Shown here piece by piece: positions 1-12,400 of a stretch of DNA of 64,000 nucleotides (positions are counted from its first letter, which is position 1; every line of letters begins with the position of its first letter). Under the pieces are notes generated by a model. That model ran no database searches. It was given only the letters and a program-made list of their open reading frames with translations, and had not been told where the DNA came from. A program made the position numbers and the translations under genes. This stretch comes from Tausonia pullulans (lineage: Eukaryota > Basidiomycota > Tremellomycetes > Cystofilobasidiales > Mrakiaceae): positions 1,240,001 to 1,304,000 of the forward strand of contig OX637621.1 in NCBI GenBank assembly GCA_951802195.1. Direction: 5' to 3'.

Positions 1-1572
1 GCGTTGAGGCCCATCTGGAAAACGCTGTCGATCGGGGCGTTGACGAGCTGGCTGAGGATGAAACCAACCATGATGGGCGGGTGGGCACACGTCAAGGCGG
101 GAAAACCGAAAGAGCGGAGGAGCTGCGGGTTGCGGAGGAAGAGGTGGAGGAGCGTAAGGGTCGTGAGGAGGTGAATCTGAGAGAGGAGCAGCAGCTTGGT
201 GGGGTGAGCTGTAGGGGGAGAGTGGTGAGTACTGAGTTCAAATCAGGCTCAAGCCATTTGAGGCCTCACACATCGACCAGTGGCCGAGCTCGTGGGCTGA
301 GGAGGCAGGCTATCAGTCAAGAAACCATCGAGCCGAAGGCCAAGCCGACACTCACCGAGAACGGCCTCGACCTCCTCAGGTTTGCTCTTGGCGATGAGAG
401 CTAGTAGGCACAGATTCAGAGCTGGAAATACCAGCTGAAGGGTTGGGATGTTCACTCACTGTCGTAGATGACGATATGCTTGGACCAGGGGAGACCGTAG
501 AAGTACCTGCGGTCCGAAGCAACATCAGATTCGCCTCGGCGCCTCTCGCTCAGAGACCATGGAAGACCCACGCGTTGCTGTGTCCGCTTCGCTTGCTGCC
601 GTCGATCTCGTAGAGGTGCTTGAGCGGGAACTTAAGCTTGTCGCTTAGCGCGAGAACCTTGTCGCGGACGGGACCCTCCGGGAGCGGGGTAAACTTGTTG
701 AACAGGGGTTGGATGAACGTCGGGAAGATAGTGGCGAGGATGAGTTGGAAGCCGATGCTGAGCGGGAAAAGCGACTGTCAGATGGCGGAAAGCGAGAGCA
801 AAGATGACCCTGCGCACAAGAAGATCATGAGCCATCCGACGAAGCTGTCGCCAGCCCAGGCGACAATCTTGAGAAAGCCAGCGAGGAAGGGGAGACCGAT
901 GGCCGCAAAAACGAGCTGGCCCTTGAGCATGTCGGCAAGGAAGAGGCCGATGGTCGACTTGTTGAAGCCGTGACGCTCCTCAATGACGAATGTCTGGTAC
1001 AGCGATATAGGAATGGTAGGAAGGTACATAAGGAGCGTGAGGAGTGTTCCATAAAGCATTGAGTGCAGGATCTGGTGGAAAAAAGGCTTGTTGTCAGGAT
1101 GATGGGTGGTAGCGAGACGCTGGACGACGAGACCTACTCCGTCCTGGTACACCGCAGGGACGAGCCCTGCCGAGTACGTCCAGACACGCGCAAAGCCATC
1201 GAAGTAGATGAGGCTAGCGCCGTTGATTTGCGACCAGAGCAAATTCACGAGCGAGAAGACGGCTTTGTCCCGGCCATATGCTTGGGCCTTGGCGAGCTTC
1301 TCCGGTGTGATGTGGTCGGCAAGGTGCGCCGGCACGGGACGTGAGTACAAGGGGAGCTGGCGGAGGCTGCCCGAGATGGCGGAATGGTTGTCTTCAGTGG
1401 AATGACCAAGGATTCTCTCTCAGCGCTAAAAGACATACACGAGATAGCTCTCAAACGCCCATATGAGAGCACCGAAGCTGAGGGCAAAGCCTTTATAGTC
1501 AACCCTCGCGTCCTGCGAAAGCACCCGAAGCTTGGCGGCCCCGGCAGCGATACATTCGAGGATAGGGGACAT
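1..1572 (-). CDS. STE24: CAAX prenyl protease 1 (Ste24 zinc metalloprotease), 3' part cut by window edge
   Basis: Ste24 is an ER/inner-nuclear-membrane zinc metalloprotease that removes the -AAX residues of farnesylated proteins such as a-factor. The ATG at 1572 opens a short exon ending near 1439 (donor GTATGT) with a hydrophobic stretch and the family motif FESYLVYVF. The next exon (about 1350 to 800) carries PLYSRPVPAHL, AYGRDKAVFSLV and the motif FVIEERHGFNKSTIGLF, followed by further membrane segments. After another intron comes PTFIQPLFNKFTPLPEG. The zinc-binding HELGHW lies at 294-277 on the minus strand, so the catalytic core is inside the window. The last visible residues (MVGFILSQLVNAPIDSVFQM) are a late transmembrane region, so only the C-terminal tail is missing. 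I see no internal damage. The exact junctions near 770-820 and 190-270 are not resolved. An in-frame upstream extension to 1671 is possible but does not look like this family. Confidence 0.93.
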
Positions 1573-2009
1573 GATCGGAAGAAGGACGAAGGCTAGAAAG
1601 AGAGTGCGCGAGGATCGATAAGCCAGTCGATGAGGAGGGTCGTCGTGGTACAAGAAAAGACGAGATGACACGACCGCCGACAGTTCACGCGTCGTCGTCG
1701 AGGCGTGTGCGGGCTGACTGACGCGTGTCCACCAGCGCCCTGACCCTTCCGCTCACAGCCATTCAACGAGGACTCGCATTTGACGGCCTCGAGCCACGTG
1801 CAGCATTTCTTGAAAAGTCGAGCGGGTGGACGATACAAAGACTTTCATCGCTGCCTGCGCGTACTCACTTGCTCAGGATAAACTGGCTGCGTATCCCACG
1901 CATCTCACGCTACGCGCGGCCGGGCCAGGCCAGCTCATTCGTGCGGCAGAATCACTCAAAATTGCATCTGAAATCAAAACACACAAAAGAGTGACCAACA
2001 GGAATCCTG
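1573..2009. other. Intergenic stretch between two minus-strand genes
   Basis: This is the 5' flank of STE24 and the 3' flank of the small membrane protein gene. Reading frames here are short and lack recognisable motifs. I see nothing beyond promoter and UTR sequence. Confidence 0.5.
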
Positions 2010-3099
2010 CTAAGACCCGACCGATACCGGCGCATACGTGCCTTGTCTGACGTCCATCGACGGCTGCCCTCCGTTGGCCGTGTTCCGCCCAACCAACTTA
2101 GCCAATGTATCCTTAAGTTGCCAAAAGAGCATGTCAGTCGTGTGCATTGTATCTGAAAAATGTGGAAGAGAGAAAGGGAGAACCAGGCGCACCTTCCACC
2201 AGCTGCCCTCGGTGAACCGCCGCCGGTCAAAGCCGTTCCGCTCGAGTTTGCTTCGGACAAAGGCCGTGCCTAGAAGACCAACGACAGCAAATATGAAGAT
2301 GGTGACGATCACGCGGTCTCGGGGTGAGTCGCGCTCTGAGACAGGAGAGAGGAGGCAAGGAGTGGGGCGAGATCCGTGATATCAGGACAACTTCGTTTAA
2401 AATCCAGCGTCCCAAAACACGCACTGAAGCATCGGGCCTCGACGTCGCCTTCCTTGCCGGTTCCGGTGTCCATGTCGGCATCGGGAAGGGCCTAGAGACA
2501 CAGCGCAGGGGTGGCATGACCTCAGCATTAGACTCACGCAGTGCTGTAGACGCGACAACGGACACGCACAGCATCTCGACAAATAGCCAGCTTCTGATCG
2601 AGACAGAACTGCTTCGTGCACGTAGTGCAAGGCCGTTTCTGCAAGAAATTACCAAGTCAGCAGGCAACCTAGCCCAAGGAAGAGAGACGCATTGAATGGG
2701 ACCGAGACAAGGAGCGGCCGGTCTCACGGGGTCCAATGGAAGGTAGAGCGGCACAACCGTCGAGTTGCCGAAACAGATACACTTGCAGTCTACGCAGAGA
2801 TCAGGACGATCCGGTCAACCCAACGAAGCTTGCCAGGATGGGCTGTAGGCAGCCAGGTCAAGAGGCGGGACCGTGCCGTTGCCTCGATGTCCAGCCGCCG
2901 ACGAGCGACCACCCACAGGAAATCTCCGCGGACATTGCCTGAACTGATGGCTGGAGCCGCTCATGTCAAAGGATCTGTCAGGGAAAGACATGGGAGACAT
3001 GGGTAAGCGGTGCCGACTCACCACGAGCGCCAGGAGGAACGCGACGAAGAAGAGGGTTGGCAGCACGAGCGCCGAGCCAGCGAGCAGAGACGCGCGCAT
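2010..3099 (-). CDS. Small cysteine-rich protein with two membrane segments, conserved in fungi as I recall
   Basis: Exon 1 (3099-3022) begins at an ATG and encodes 26 residues dominated by one hydrophobic helix (LLAGSALVLPTLFFVAFLL), a signal anchor. Later exons encode a lumenal-looking segment with closely spaced cysteines: CICFGNSTVVPLY, then RPCTTCTKQFCLDQKLAIC, then DTGTGKEGDVEARCF. A last exon has a second helix (VIVTIFIFAVVGLLGTAFV) followed by a basic tail (ERNGFDRRRFTEGSWWK). At least three introns interrupt it, and the final one (after WWK, near 2190) has an unresolved acceptor, so the C-terminus and the stop at 2010 are approximate. The order TM, Cys-rich loop, TM and the phrases KQFCLDQKL and DTGTGKEGDVEARCF recur, as I recall, in unnamed fungal membrane proteins. 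I do not know a function. It shares a 338-nt promoter with midasin. Confidence 0.72.
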
Positions 3100-3437
3100 G
3101 AGAGTCAATTGAAATCGAGAAGGGCAGGACCAGAGAGGGAGAAGTGGCAAGTGGTTTAAGGTGGTGGATGAGAGCAGCAAGGGCAACGAGAGATGACGCG
3201 ACAGCGACCAAGGGTAAGCCCGAACCGACCCTTGCGAAGCAGGAGACAGCCTCTTCGCCTGTCGCCGTGTCGCGTACGAAGATTCGACTCTCAACCGCCA
3301 GCTTGCCACTGCATTCTCAACGCAGACAGCTTCGATTCCGGTCGACTGGAATTCCCTCTCCGAAGCCCCTCAGCTGCTCCTCGACGAGCCCCGGCCTCTT
3401 CCATCCTCACCAACATCGACTCGTCCGTCCCTTCGAC
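3100..3437. promoter_or_regulatory. Shared divergent promoter of the Cys-rich membrane protein and MDN1
   Basis: These 338 nt separate two head-to-head start codons (3099 on minus, 3438 on plus), so they must hold both promoters and 5' UTRs. The MDN1 side is C/T-rich. I could not identify a TATA box or a known factor site with confidence. Confidence 0.6.
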
Positions 3438-6400
3438 ATGGACGGCCTCTACGACCCCCTCTCCCTCTCCCTCCCGCGCGCCTCGCTCTCTCTTCTCGAG
3501 GCGCTTCATCTCTCACCGGAGGCGGTGTCTTCCTCAGCTAGCACGCCGAGCTCGCCTTACCCCTTCCTTCCACTCTCCCACCTCGCCCCGCTATACGCCG
3601 TCGCGACGGGCACACAGGCCTTTGCGCCGGTCGAGTTCGTTGACGTTCTCGCCGATCTGCTCGAGATCCCCGAGCTTGGCATCGAGGTCGCCCGCTGCTT
3701 CCGGCCTATCATTATGCTCCTCCTTGGCCGCTGGATCGAGAGGTCACGAGGCGGCCGTGATGAGTGGATCCGACGAGTCTCGATGGGCGCAAAACTCGCC
3801 GAAGGCATTGAAGAGCTCTGGCCGTGAGTGCCGACTCTCTCTTCCTTTCTCCCTTTCACTGCCCTAGCCCTCGTCGAGGCCTGGTGTCTATCCTTCTCTG
3901 CCTCGCTGCTCCTCTGAGTTGGGACAACGGGCGGCCTGCATTGAGGCTGTCAGATGATAAGTCGACGGATTGCGGTTGGGCCCACCGATCAGAGCTCTCC
4001 AGCTTTTCTGGACCCGTCTCTTCTTGCTTCCACATCGAGTGTCTAGTGCTGATTTTACGCTTTAACTCTCGTAGGATTGTATCACACATAATCTGCTCAT
4101 CGCCGTACACACTTCTCCCGCCGGACGCGCTTTCGCAGTCTCCCAAAGTCCTCCACCCACTGCTGCTCGCGCACCTCCGGCTTCTTTCGCTCTCCTCGCC
4201 GTCGCTCCTGCCGGACAGCTTCCTCTCGCTTCAAATCCTTCGCTCCCTATTCACCGCCCCCCATCCGGACCCAGCTACACGGCTGCTCGCCGTTCGGGTT
4301 CACGCGCTTGCGACGCACGTCGCTGAGCGGCTCCGGCATGAGTGGGAGGAGAAAACGCTCGGTACTCCGCTCGGCGAAGGCGATCTCCGCTGGTACGAGG
4401 GCGACGGCATTTTTCTTAGCGACGAGAAGGAAGTTACCGTCGCGGAGGTCTGGAAGAGCGCCTGGGTCTGGCCCGTCCTTGAGCAGGAGCGGCTTGCGGC
4501 CTTCTTCACGTGGTCCGAGTCAAACGGCGCGCTCTACGAGTCTTCGGCGTTCACGCTCTCCCAGGAGCCACAGGTTCAGCTCCCGTCGTCGATCCTCCTT
4601 ATCGCCGAACGGATTCTAGTCTTTCGAGCTCCCTCATCGAACACTTCGACCCCGAAGCACCCCTTCACGCACATCCCGACGCCAACGTCGACCGCTACGC
4701 TTCAGCGGCTTACTCTCAACCTGTCGTCCTCGACACCGACGCTCCTTACCTCGCCGCCTTCGTCCGGCAAGACGCACCTCCTCTCATTCCTCGCTCACCT
4801 CCTCTCGCCCTCGCTCTCCCCCCTTACCATCTCCCTCGCCGATACCTCGCTCGACCCGAAATCGCTACTTGGTAACTACGTCTCGTCTCCGACAGACCCA
4901 GGCCAGTTCGTCTGGGTCCAGGGAGCGCTCGCCAAGGCCGTCGCCGAGGGCCGCTGGGTCATTCTCGAGGATGTTGACCGCGCCGGCGGCGAGGTCCTTT
5001 CCCTTGTCGGCGGTCTCGCCGAGTCCATGCGCCGTGGAACGCGCAAGATTGGCGACCGGGGAGTGCTCAAGGTCCCCGGGAGGGAGGATGTCGCGATGGC
5101 TGAGGGCTTCAGACTCTTTGCGACACGTACCGTCGCTCCCTATGCCTCGACAGGCGCTGGGACTGATCGCGAGCTCGAGTTTCCAAAGACGACATTCTTG
5201 AACGCTCAAAAGTTTGAGGAGGTTGTCCTCCCGCCGCCGTCGCGTGAGGAGATCTGCATGATCCTCGAGGAACGGTTCCAGACGCTCGGCAAAGAGAGCG
5301 TCAAGCGATTGATGAAGGCGTGGGAGATTGCCGGCCAGGGTATCGGTGGCAGCGAGACCGGCGGCTACAAGAGTCGCGATGTCGGTCTTCGGGACCTCGT
5401 CAAATGGTTCGGCCGTGTAGAGAGCCTGGTTGCTTCGTGAGTCATCTTCCATCCTCCTGCGGGTCTTTAGAGTGCCCTTGCCGACGTTACATCCCCATCT
5501 CCCTTCTTCAAGTGCCGGATCTTCCCAAGTATTCTCCTCGGATGGCTCGATCATCAACCCCGTCCTGCAGGAGGAGATCTTTGTTGAGGCCTGCGACGTC
5601 TTCTTCGGTTCGCTTCCCAAAGTTTCCTCCGCCGGCGCTCGCGCTGTCGGCGCTGAGCTCGGCCTCAACGACGAGCGCACCATCTGGTGTCTCGAGCGGA
5701 GAAGGCCGGAGCTCATCCTCGTCGGCGGCGCCGACGGAGGCGAGGTCAAACAGGTCAAGATCGGACGTGGCCGCCTCAGGTGCAAGACGACGAAGCAGGG
5801 TTCGTCATTCAGTCTTCCGCTCTCTTCCGGTCGCGTCAACGTTGCAAGAGCCTCTGCTGACTCACCTTACGACCTTTGATTAAGCCTACTATGACTCAAC
5901 CACCCAGCGGCCCTTCGCCCTCACCCGGCCCTCACTTCTCCTCCTCGAGCAGATCTCGGTTGCCACCTCTCACCTCGAGCCGATCCTCCTCGTCGGAGAG
6001 ACGGGAACTGGAAAGACCACGGCGATCACGTACTTATCAGACCTCCTTCGCCGGCCTCTCATCTCACTCAACCTCTCGACCCAAACGGAGTCGTCGGATC
6101 TCCTCGGAGGCTTCAAGCCGCTTGATCCCAAGATTCCCGCAGGCGACCTCCTCGTCCGGTTCGGAGACCTCTTCGGCCGAACGTTTAGCCGCAAAAAGAA
6201 CAAGCGATTTGAGGAGGTCGTCCGCAAGGCCGTCGGTGGCGGCAAGTGGGGCCGCTGCGTCGAGATGTGGACTGAGGCTGGTCGCCTTGCCAAGGATCGG
6301 CTGAGGTCTCGCAAGGAGGGCAAGGGCGACGATGATGATGCTGCGGCGGAGGGAGCTACCGTTGAGGAACCTTCGTCATCCTCGCGTAAGCGGAGAAAGT

Positions 6401-9400
6401 TGGCCTCGGCTGCCGATGCCATCGAGATCGACGGTATGCTCGCCGAGTGGGACCTCTTCGCCGCCGATGTCAGCGACTTCGACATCCGACACGTCCGCGC
6501 TGGCGGCCGCTTCGTCTTTTCCTTTGTCGAGGGTCCTCTGGTTAAGGCGCTTCGGCGAGGCGACTGGTAAGGGCTTTTTTGCTTGTCTGCCTTGGTTTTT
6601 TTATGCAGTTTCACCAACTGATCGCCTCTCATCTTTTCAGGGTTCTTCTCGATGAGGTCAACCTGGCGTCGCCTGAGACGCTCGAGAGCCTGGCTTCAAT
6701 CCTCGAGAGCTCAACCGCCTCGCTTGTCTTGACCGAGCGCGGCGACCTCGAGCCCGTCGTTCGGCACCCGGACTTCCGGCTCTTCGCCTGCATGAACCCA
6801 GCAACGGATGTCGGCAAAAAGGACCTCCCGGCCACGCTCCGCTCGCGCTTCACTGAGCTCTACGTCCCCTCGCCGGACACGGACCGCGAGGCGCTACTCG
6901 CCATCGTTCACCAGTACATCGGCGATGTCGCTGTCGCAGACCGCCCGGCAATTCTCGACATCGCCGAACTCTACCACTCGACCAAGTCGCTCGCTGAGGC
7001 TCGCGAATTGGCGGACGGCTCGAACCACCCTCCACACTACAGCATGCGTACGCTCGCTCGCGCACTCACCTTCGCGGCACAGATCACGCCGATTTACGGT
7101 CTCCGGCGGTCGCTCTGGGAGGGATTCCTCATGTCCTTCACGATGCTTCTCGATGCCAAAAGTGCGAGTATCGTCCGCGCGCTCGCGGAGAAGCACATCC
7201 TTGGTGGGGCGCGCAACCCTCGAGCGATCCTTGCGCAGATGCCGAACGTACCACCGGGCCAGACAGAGGATGATGTCGTCCGGTTCGGGCCATTCTGGCT
7301 CCAGCGGGGACCGCTCGAGGTTGACGACGCATCGGACTACGTTCTCACGCCCTCGGTCCAGGCCAAGCTTGTTGACCTCGCGCGCGTCGTCTCGTCGAAC
7401 AAGTTCCCCGTCCTCATCCAGGGACCAACGTCGAGTGGAAAGACGAGTGCGGTAGAGTTCCTCGCTCGGCGGACAGGCCACCGGTTCGTGCGGATCAACA
7501 ATCACGAGCACACGGACATTCAGGAGTACCTCGGCACGTACGTCTCGGACCCCGACACAGGAAAGCTTGTCTTTCAAGAGGGCGTCCTTGTTCGGGCCGT
7601 CCGCCGGGGAGACTGGATCGTACTCGACGAGCTCAATCTTGCTCCAACGGATGTTCTCGAGGCGCTTAATCGACTACTCGACGATAACCGCGAGCTTGTC
7701 ATCCCCGAGACGCAGGAGGTCATCCGACCACACCCGCACTTCATGCTCTTCGCCACGCAAAACCCGCCGGGGCTCTACGGAGGCCGCAAAGTTCTCTCAC
7801 GCGCTTTCCGGAACCGATTTCTTGAAGTTCACTTCGATGATGTCCCACAGGCCGAGCTCGAGACAATCCTTTGCCAGCGGTGCCGGATCGCGCTCTCGTA
7901 TGCCAAACGGATCGTCTCGGTCTTTCAGGAGCTCCAGCACCGCCGGCAAACGGGTCGCGTCTTCGAGACTAAGCAGTCGTTCGCGACACTCCGAGATCTC
8001 TTCCGATGGGCCGGACGGGAGGCCGGCGATGTCCAGCAGCTCGCTGAAAACGGGTACATGCTCCTCGCGGAGCGTGCTCGCCGGAACGACGACAAGATTG
8101 TTGTCAAGGAGGTCCTCGAGCAGGTTCTCAAGGTCCAGATCGACGAGAAGAAGCTTTACGATCTCTCCAGTGCGTTCCTTTTCAGCAAGCTTCCTTACCT
8201 GTCTATCTTCTCCTTTCTGATGATCCGCTGTCCCTTCTCTCTGTCTCTACAGCGGCCACGCCTGAGGAGGTTCTACTTCGCCTCGGCGCTCCACTCCCGC
8301 CTCCGGCAGCGGCGGCCTCGATCGTCTGGACCTCGGCCATGCAGCGGCTCTACACTCTTGTCGCCACGGCCCTCCGCTACAATGAGCCCGTCCTGCTCGT
8401 CGGCGAGACTGGATGCGGAAAGACCTCTGTCTGTCAGCTCTTAAGCGAGGCGCTCAAGCGGCAGCTCTTCGCAGTCAACTGTCACCAGAACATGGAAACG
8501 GCCGACCTTCTGGGAGGTCAGAAGCCCCTTCGTAACCGCGCTGCTCGCCAGGCTGCTCTCCTCGACGACCTCCGGCTGTTCTTCTCCAACCTCGACCTTG
8601 AGCTTGTCTCTGCGCCCGAGGCGGACACTGAGGCGATCGTCCTTGCCGCCGACGAGCTCGTTCGGTCGTCGTCGATCGCCAAGGACAGTCTTGAAAAGTA
8701 CCGCGAGCTGCTTTCGAGCATCAAACGTGCTGGTGCCCTCTTTGAGTGGCACGACGGCCCGCTCATCGAGGCCATGCAATCCGGCGACCTTGTCCTTCTC
8801 GATGAGGTATCTCTCGCGGACGACTCTGTTCTCGAGCGTCTCAACTCTGTCCTTGAGCCCGCGAGGACACTCGTCCTCGCCGAGAAGGGAGGCCGGGATA
8901 TCGAACAAATGACCATCGTTGCCTCGGAGGGCTTCCAGGTCCTGGCGACAATGAACCCTGGTGGCGACTACGGCAAGAAGGAGCTCTCACCCGCCCTTAG
9001 GAATCGTTTCACCGAGATCTGGGTCCCCTCGCTCGACGATCACGACGATTTGCTCAAGATCGTCCAGTCGTCGTGGAAGCACGAGTCTCTTGCTGCTTAC
9101 AGTGAACCGCTCCTGCAGTACCTCCGCTGGTTTGCGGCCGAGCTCGGAGACGCCTCCACAGCAATCATCGGAGTCCGCGACATTCTCGTGAGTCCATCCC
9201 TGTTGCCATCTCCCTTCCCCATTGCTGACTGCCTTTGTCCTTCCTCTTCCTCTGATAAGGCCTGGATCCAGTTTTCTAACGCTGCCGTCGAAAAACTCGG
9301 CATGGCCTCAGCGGAGATCTTCGTGAGTGGCTGTTTTGGGTGCGATTCTAGCCTCTGCTGAAGCTGACGACCCGTCCCCCGCTCGTCTATTTTTCTTAAA

Positions 9401-12400
9401 TCAGCGTCACGCGGCGCACATGGTCGTTATCGACGGTCTTGGCTCGCTCCCCCAGGTTGCGGGTCTCTCAGCGGCGTCGCTCCTTGCGCTTCGTAAAGAC
9501 TGCATCAAAAAGCTGGACGAGGTCCTCGGCGCGGATACATCGTCTTCGGCCTCGAGCCGAGGCTTCATTGTCGATACGCCCGAGTTTTTCGGCATTGACG
9601 GCTTTGCGGTCTGCAAGGGCGACCTTGAGGACGGCCGCTCCGATTTCAGCCTGCGCGCACCGACGACGTGCGACAACGCGATGCGCGTCCTCCGCGGTTG
9701 CCAGTTGCTGAAACCGATCCTCCTCGAGGGAAGCCCCGGAGTTGGCAAGACGAGTCTCATCACTGCCCTTGCCGCGGCGTCTCGGAACGAGCTCTGCCGC
9801 ATCAACTTGTCCGACCAGACGGATCTCGCTGACCTCTTCGGATCCGACCTCCCTGTCGAGGGCGGCAAGCCTGGAGAGTTTGCCTGGAAAGACGCCGCAT
9901 TTCTCACGGCGCTCCAGACGGGTCAGTGGGTTCTTCTCGACGAGATGAACTTGGCCTCGCAGGCCGTCCTCGAGGGTCTTAACGCTGTCCTCGACCACCG
10001 TGGTACCGTGTACCTTCCGGAGCTTGGCCGATCTTTCACCCGCCACGCAAACTTCCGCATCTTCGCCGCCCAAAACCCCGTTGGTCAGGGAGGAGGTCGT
10101 AAGGGTCTCCCGAAGTCGTTCCTTAACCGTTTCACGCGCGTCTACGTCCAGGAGCTCTCTCCGGAGGACCTCCGCATCATTTGCGCGCACCTCTACCCGG
10201 ACTTCCCGGCTGACCTGCTGGAGAAGATGATCACCTTCAATTCGCAGCTCCATGTCGAGACCATGGTCAAGCGGTCTTTCGGCCGCGAGGGCAGCCCTTG
10301 GGAGTTCAACCTCAGAGACGTCCTCCGCTGGCTTGCGCTCATCCACTCCTCCTCTGGTCTCGAGCAGGAGCCCGGCCACCCGGTTGAACACCTCCGTACT
10401 GTCTACTTTCATCGCTTCCGCCAGGCTGCCGACAGACAGGCTGTTTCCGACCTCTTCAAGAGCATCTTTGGCCGGGTCGCCCCTCTCGACTGCCGTCCCT
10501 GGCCGTCCTTCAGCCCCGAACATGCTCAGTTCGGCCATGCCCTCCTCGAGCGGTCCTCGGACTCAGACCCTGCGGATGCGCCACTCTCGATCCTCCACGC
10601 CCACCTATCGCCGCTTGAGGCCATCGCTAAGAGCATCAGCCTCGGCTGGCTTGTCATCGTCTCCGGCCCTGGCTCGAGCGGCAAGACGAGCATTCTCCGC
10701 CTCCTCTCGCAGCTGTCCGGCCGTCGTTTGCGCGAATTCACCATGAACCCGGGCGTCGACACGATGGAACTTCTCGGCAGCTTCGAGCAGGCAGATTCGC
10801 GTCGTCGGATGAGCCGCATCATCGCTCGGCTCTCCGCGCTCTCGCGCAAGGGACTTTCGACCGCCGTGTTTGACGATTCGCGCTGGATCTCAGTCACTGC
10901 ATCGCTCGACCAGCTTTCAGTCTTGCTCAAGTCTAAGGACATCGCCGCCTTCGTCGCGGCCGCGTCTGCGGTGGTCGCCGAGCTCGCGCCCGTCTTTGCA
11001 GGCTCCCGGGACGCCGAGATTGCCTGGGTTCAGGGAGCACTGTCCGACCTTAGCTCGGCTGGTAGCACGTCTGGTCGCTTTGAGTGGGTTGACGGAGAGC
11101 TCGTCCAGGCGATCCTTGCGGGCGACTGGCTAGTCATCGAGAACGCCAACCTCTGTAACGCATCGGTCCTCGACCGCATCAATTCGCTCTGCGAGACCAA
11201 CGGCTCCCTCGTCCTCAGCGAGCGCGGCACCGTTGATGGTGCGCCCCAGATCCTCCGCCCGCATCCTGAGTTTCGCCTTTTCATGACCCTCGACCCTCGC
11301 CACGGCGAGCTCTCGCGTGCAATGCGGAATCGAGGTATCGAAATCTGTCTCGACCCGATCACCTCGCCCTCGGATCTCGACCGAATCGCATATCTCTCAC
11401 GATTGCACCCGGCAATCGCACACGATCTCGTCGCCTCCCAGCTTCTTCGTCGGTCGCTTACGTCCTCCCCGCCTCTGGCTCGCCAGCACTACGAATGGGA
11501 TGTCTTTACGGTCCAGGACTCTGTCCTCACCGGCATCCTCGCTCACGGTCGTACCCTCTTCGGTGTTCAGGCTACTTCCGCCTCAGGTGACGTCCCCGCT
11601 TCGTCGCCCAACGTTCAGCAGCTCGCGGATGTTGCCCACCTCGTTGTATCTCTCCCGGCGCTCTCGTCCCAGCTCGCTCAGCACCTCGCTTTGGGTTCTC
11701 CCTCATCCGCATCGTTCCTTCCGGATCTTCTTTACGCTGCTTTTAGCTCCCTCGCGTCGTCTGGTGTCCTCCAGATCTCGCAGTCACTGCAGAGCGCTGT
11801 CTCGGAGTTACGCCAGGTCTCAGAATCCTTCATTCAGTCGCAGGTACATCGCTTCCTTGTTTTTTAAGTCTTCATCGTGTCGTCTTTGCCCCTTGCAAAA
11901 AGCTCATTCCGTTTTTACCTCCTCTCACAGGCGATCGACCTCATGGTCAACCCATATCTATACGACGCTGCCAACCCGCAGCACGGCCTCGCGAGTCAGC
12001 TCATCGAGCTCGTCGTCCGGAACGCGCTCAGCCGCTATCTGACCGAGTCATCCGTCAAATTATCGACGAAGAAGGCCGTCTCGGACCTTTCCATTCTCGA
12101 GCGGTCCTTCCAGGTTGCCTCTGGTCGCAAGCTTCAGATTTCGTTCGATGCTGGCGTTGAAGTCGTCTTCCCAATGGTTGCGGCCTTTCACGAAAGCGTC
12201 GAGGCTTCTGTCCAGGTTTTTACCACCCTGAGCGAGCCCGATAGCGCACAGGCGAGTTCTGGCCCCTTGGAGTCTTACCTAGTACGGTCCTGAGCTGACT
12301 CATTGTTTCCGTCGCTGCTGCAGGCCCTCCTGAGTCTGCTCTCCCAGATGAGTGACGTCATGACCGAGCTCGAGAAGTCCACGAGCACCACGGACTTCAA

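Noticed and set aside
4865-5839. Long antisense open frame opposite midasin exons 2-3
   Set aside because: Long antisense frames are common opposite GC-rich coding sequence; its product shows no motif and ignores the mapped introns.
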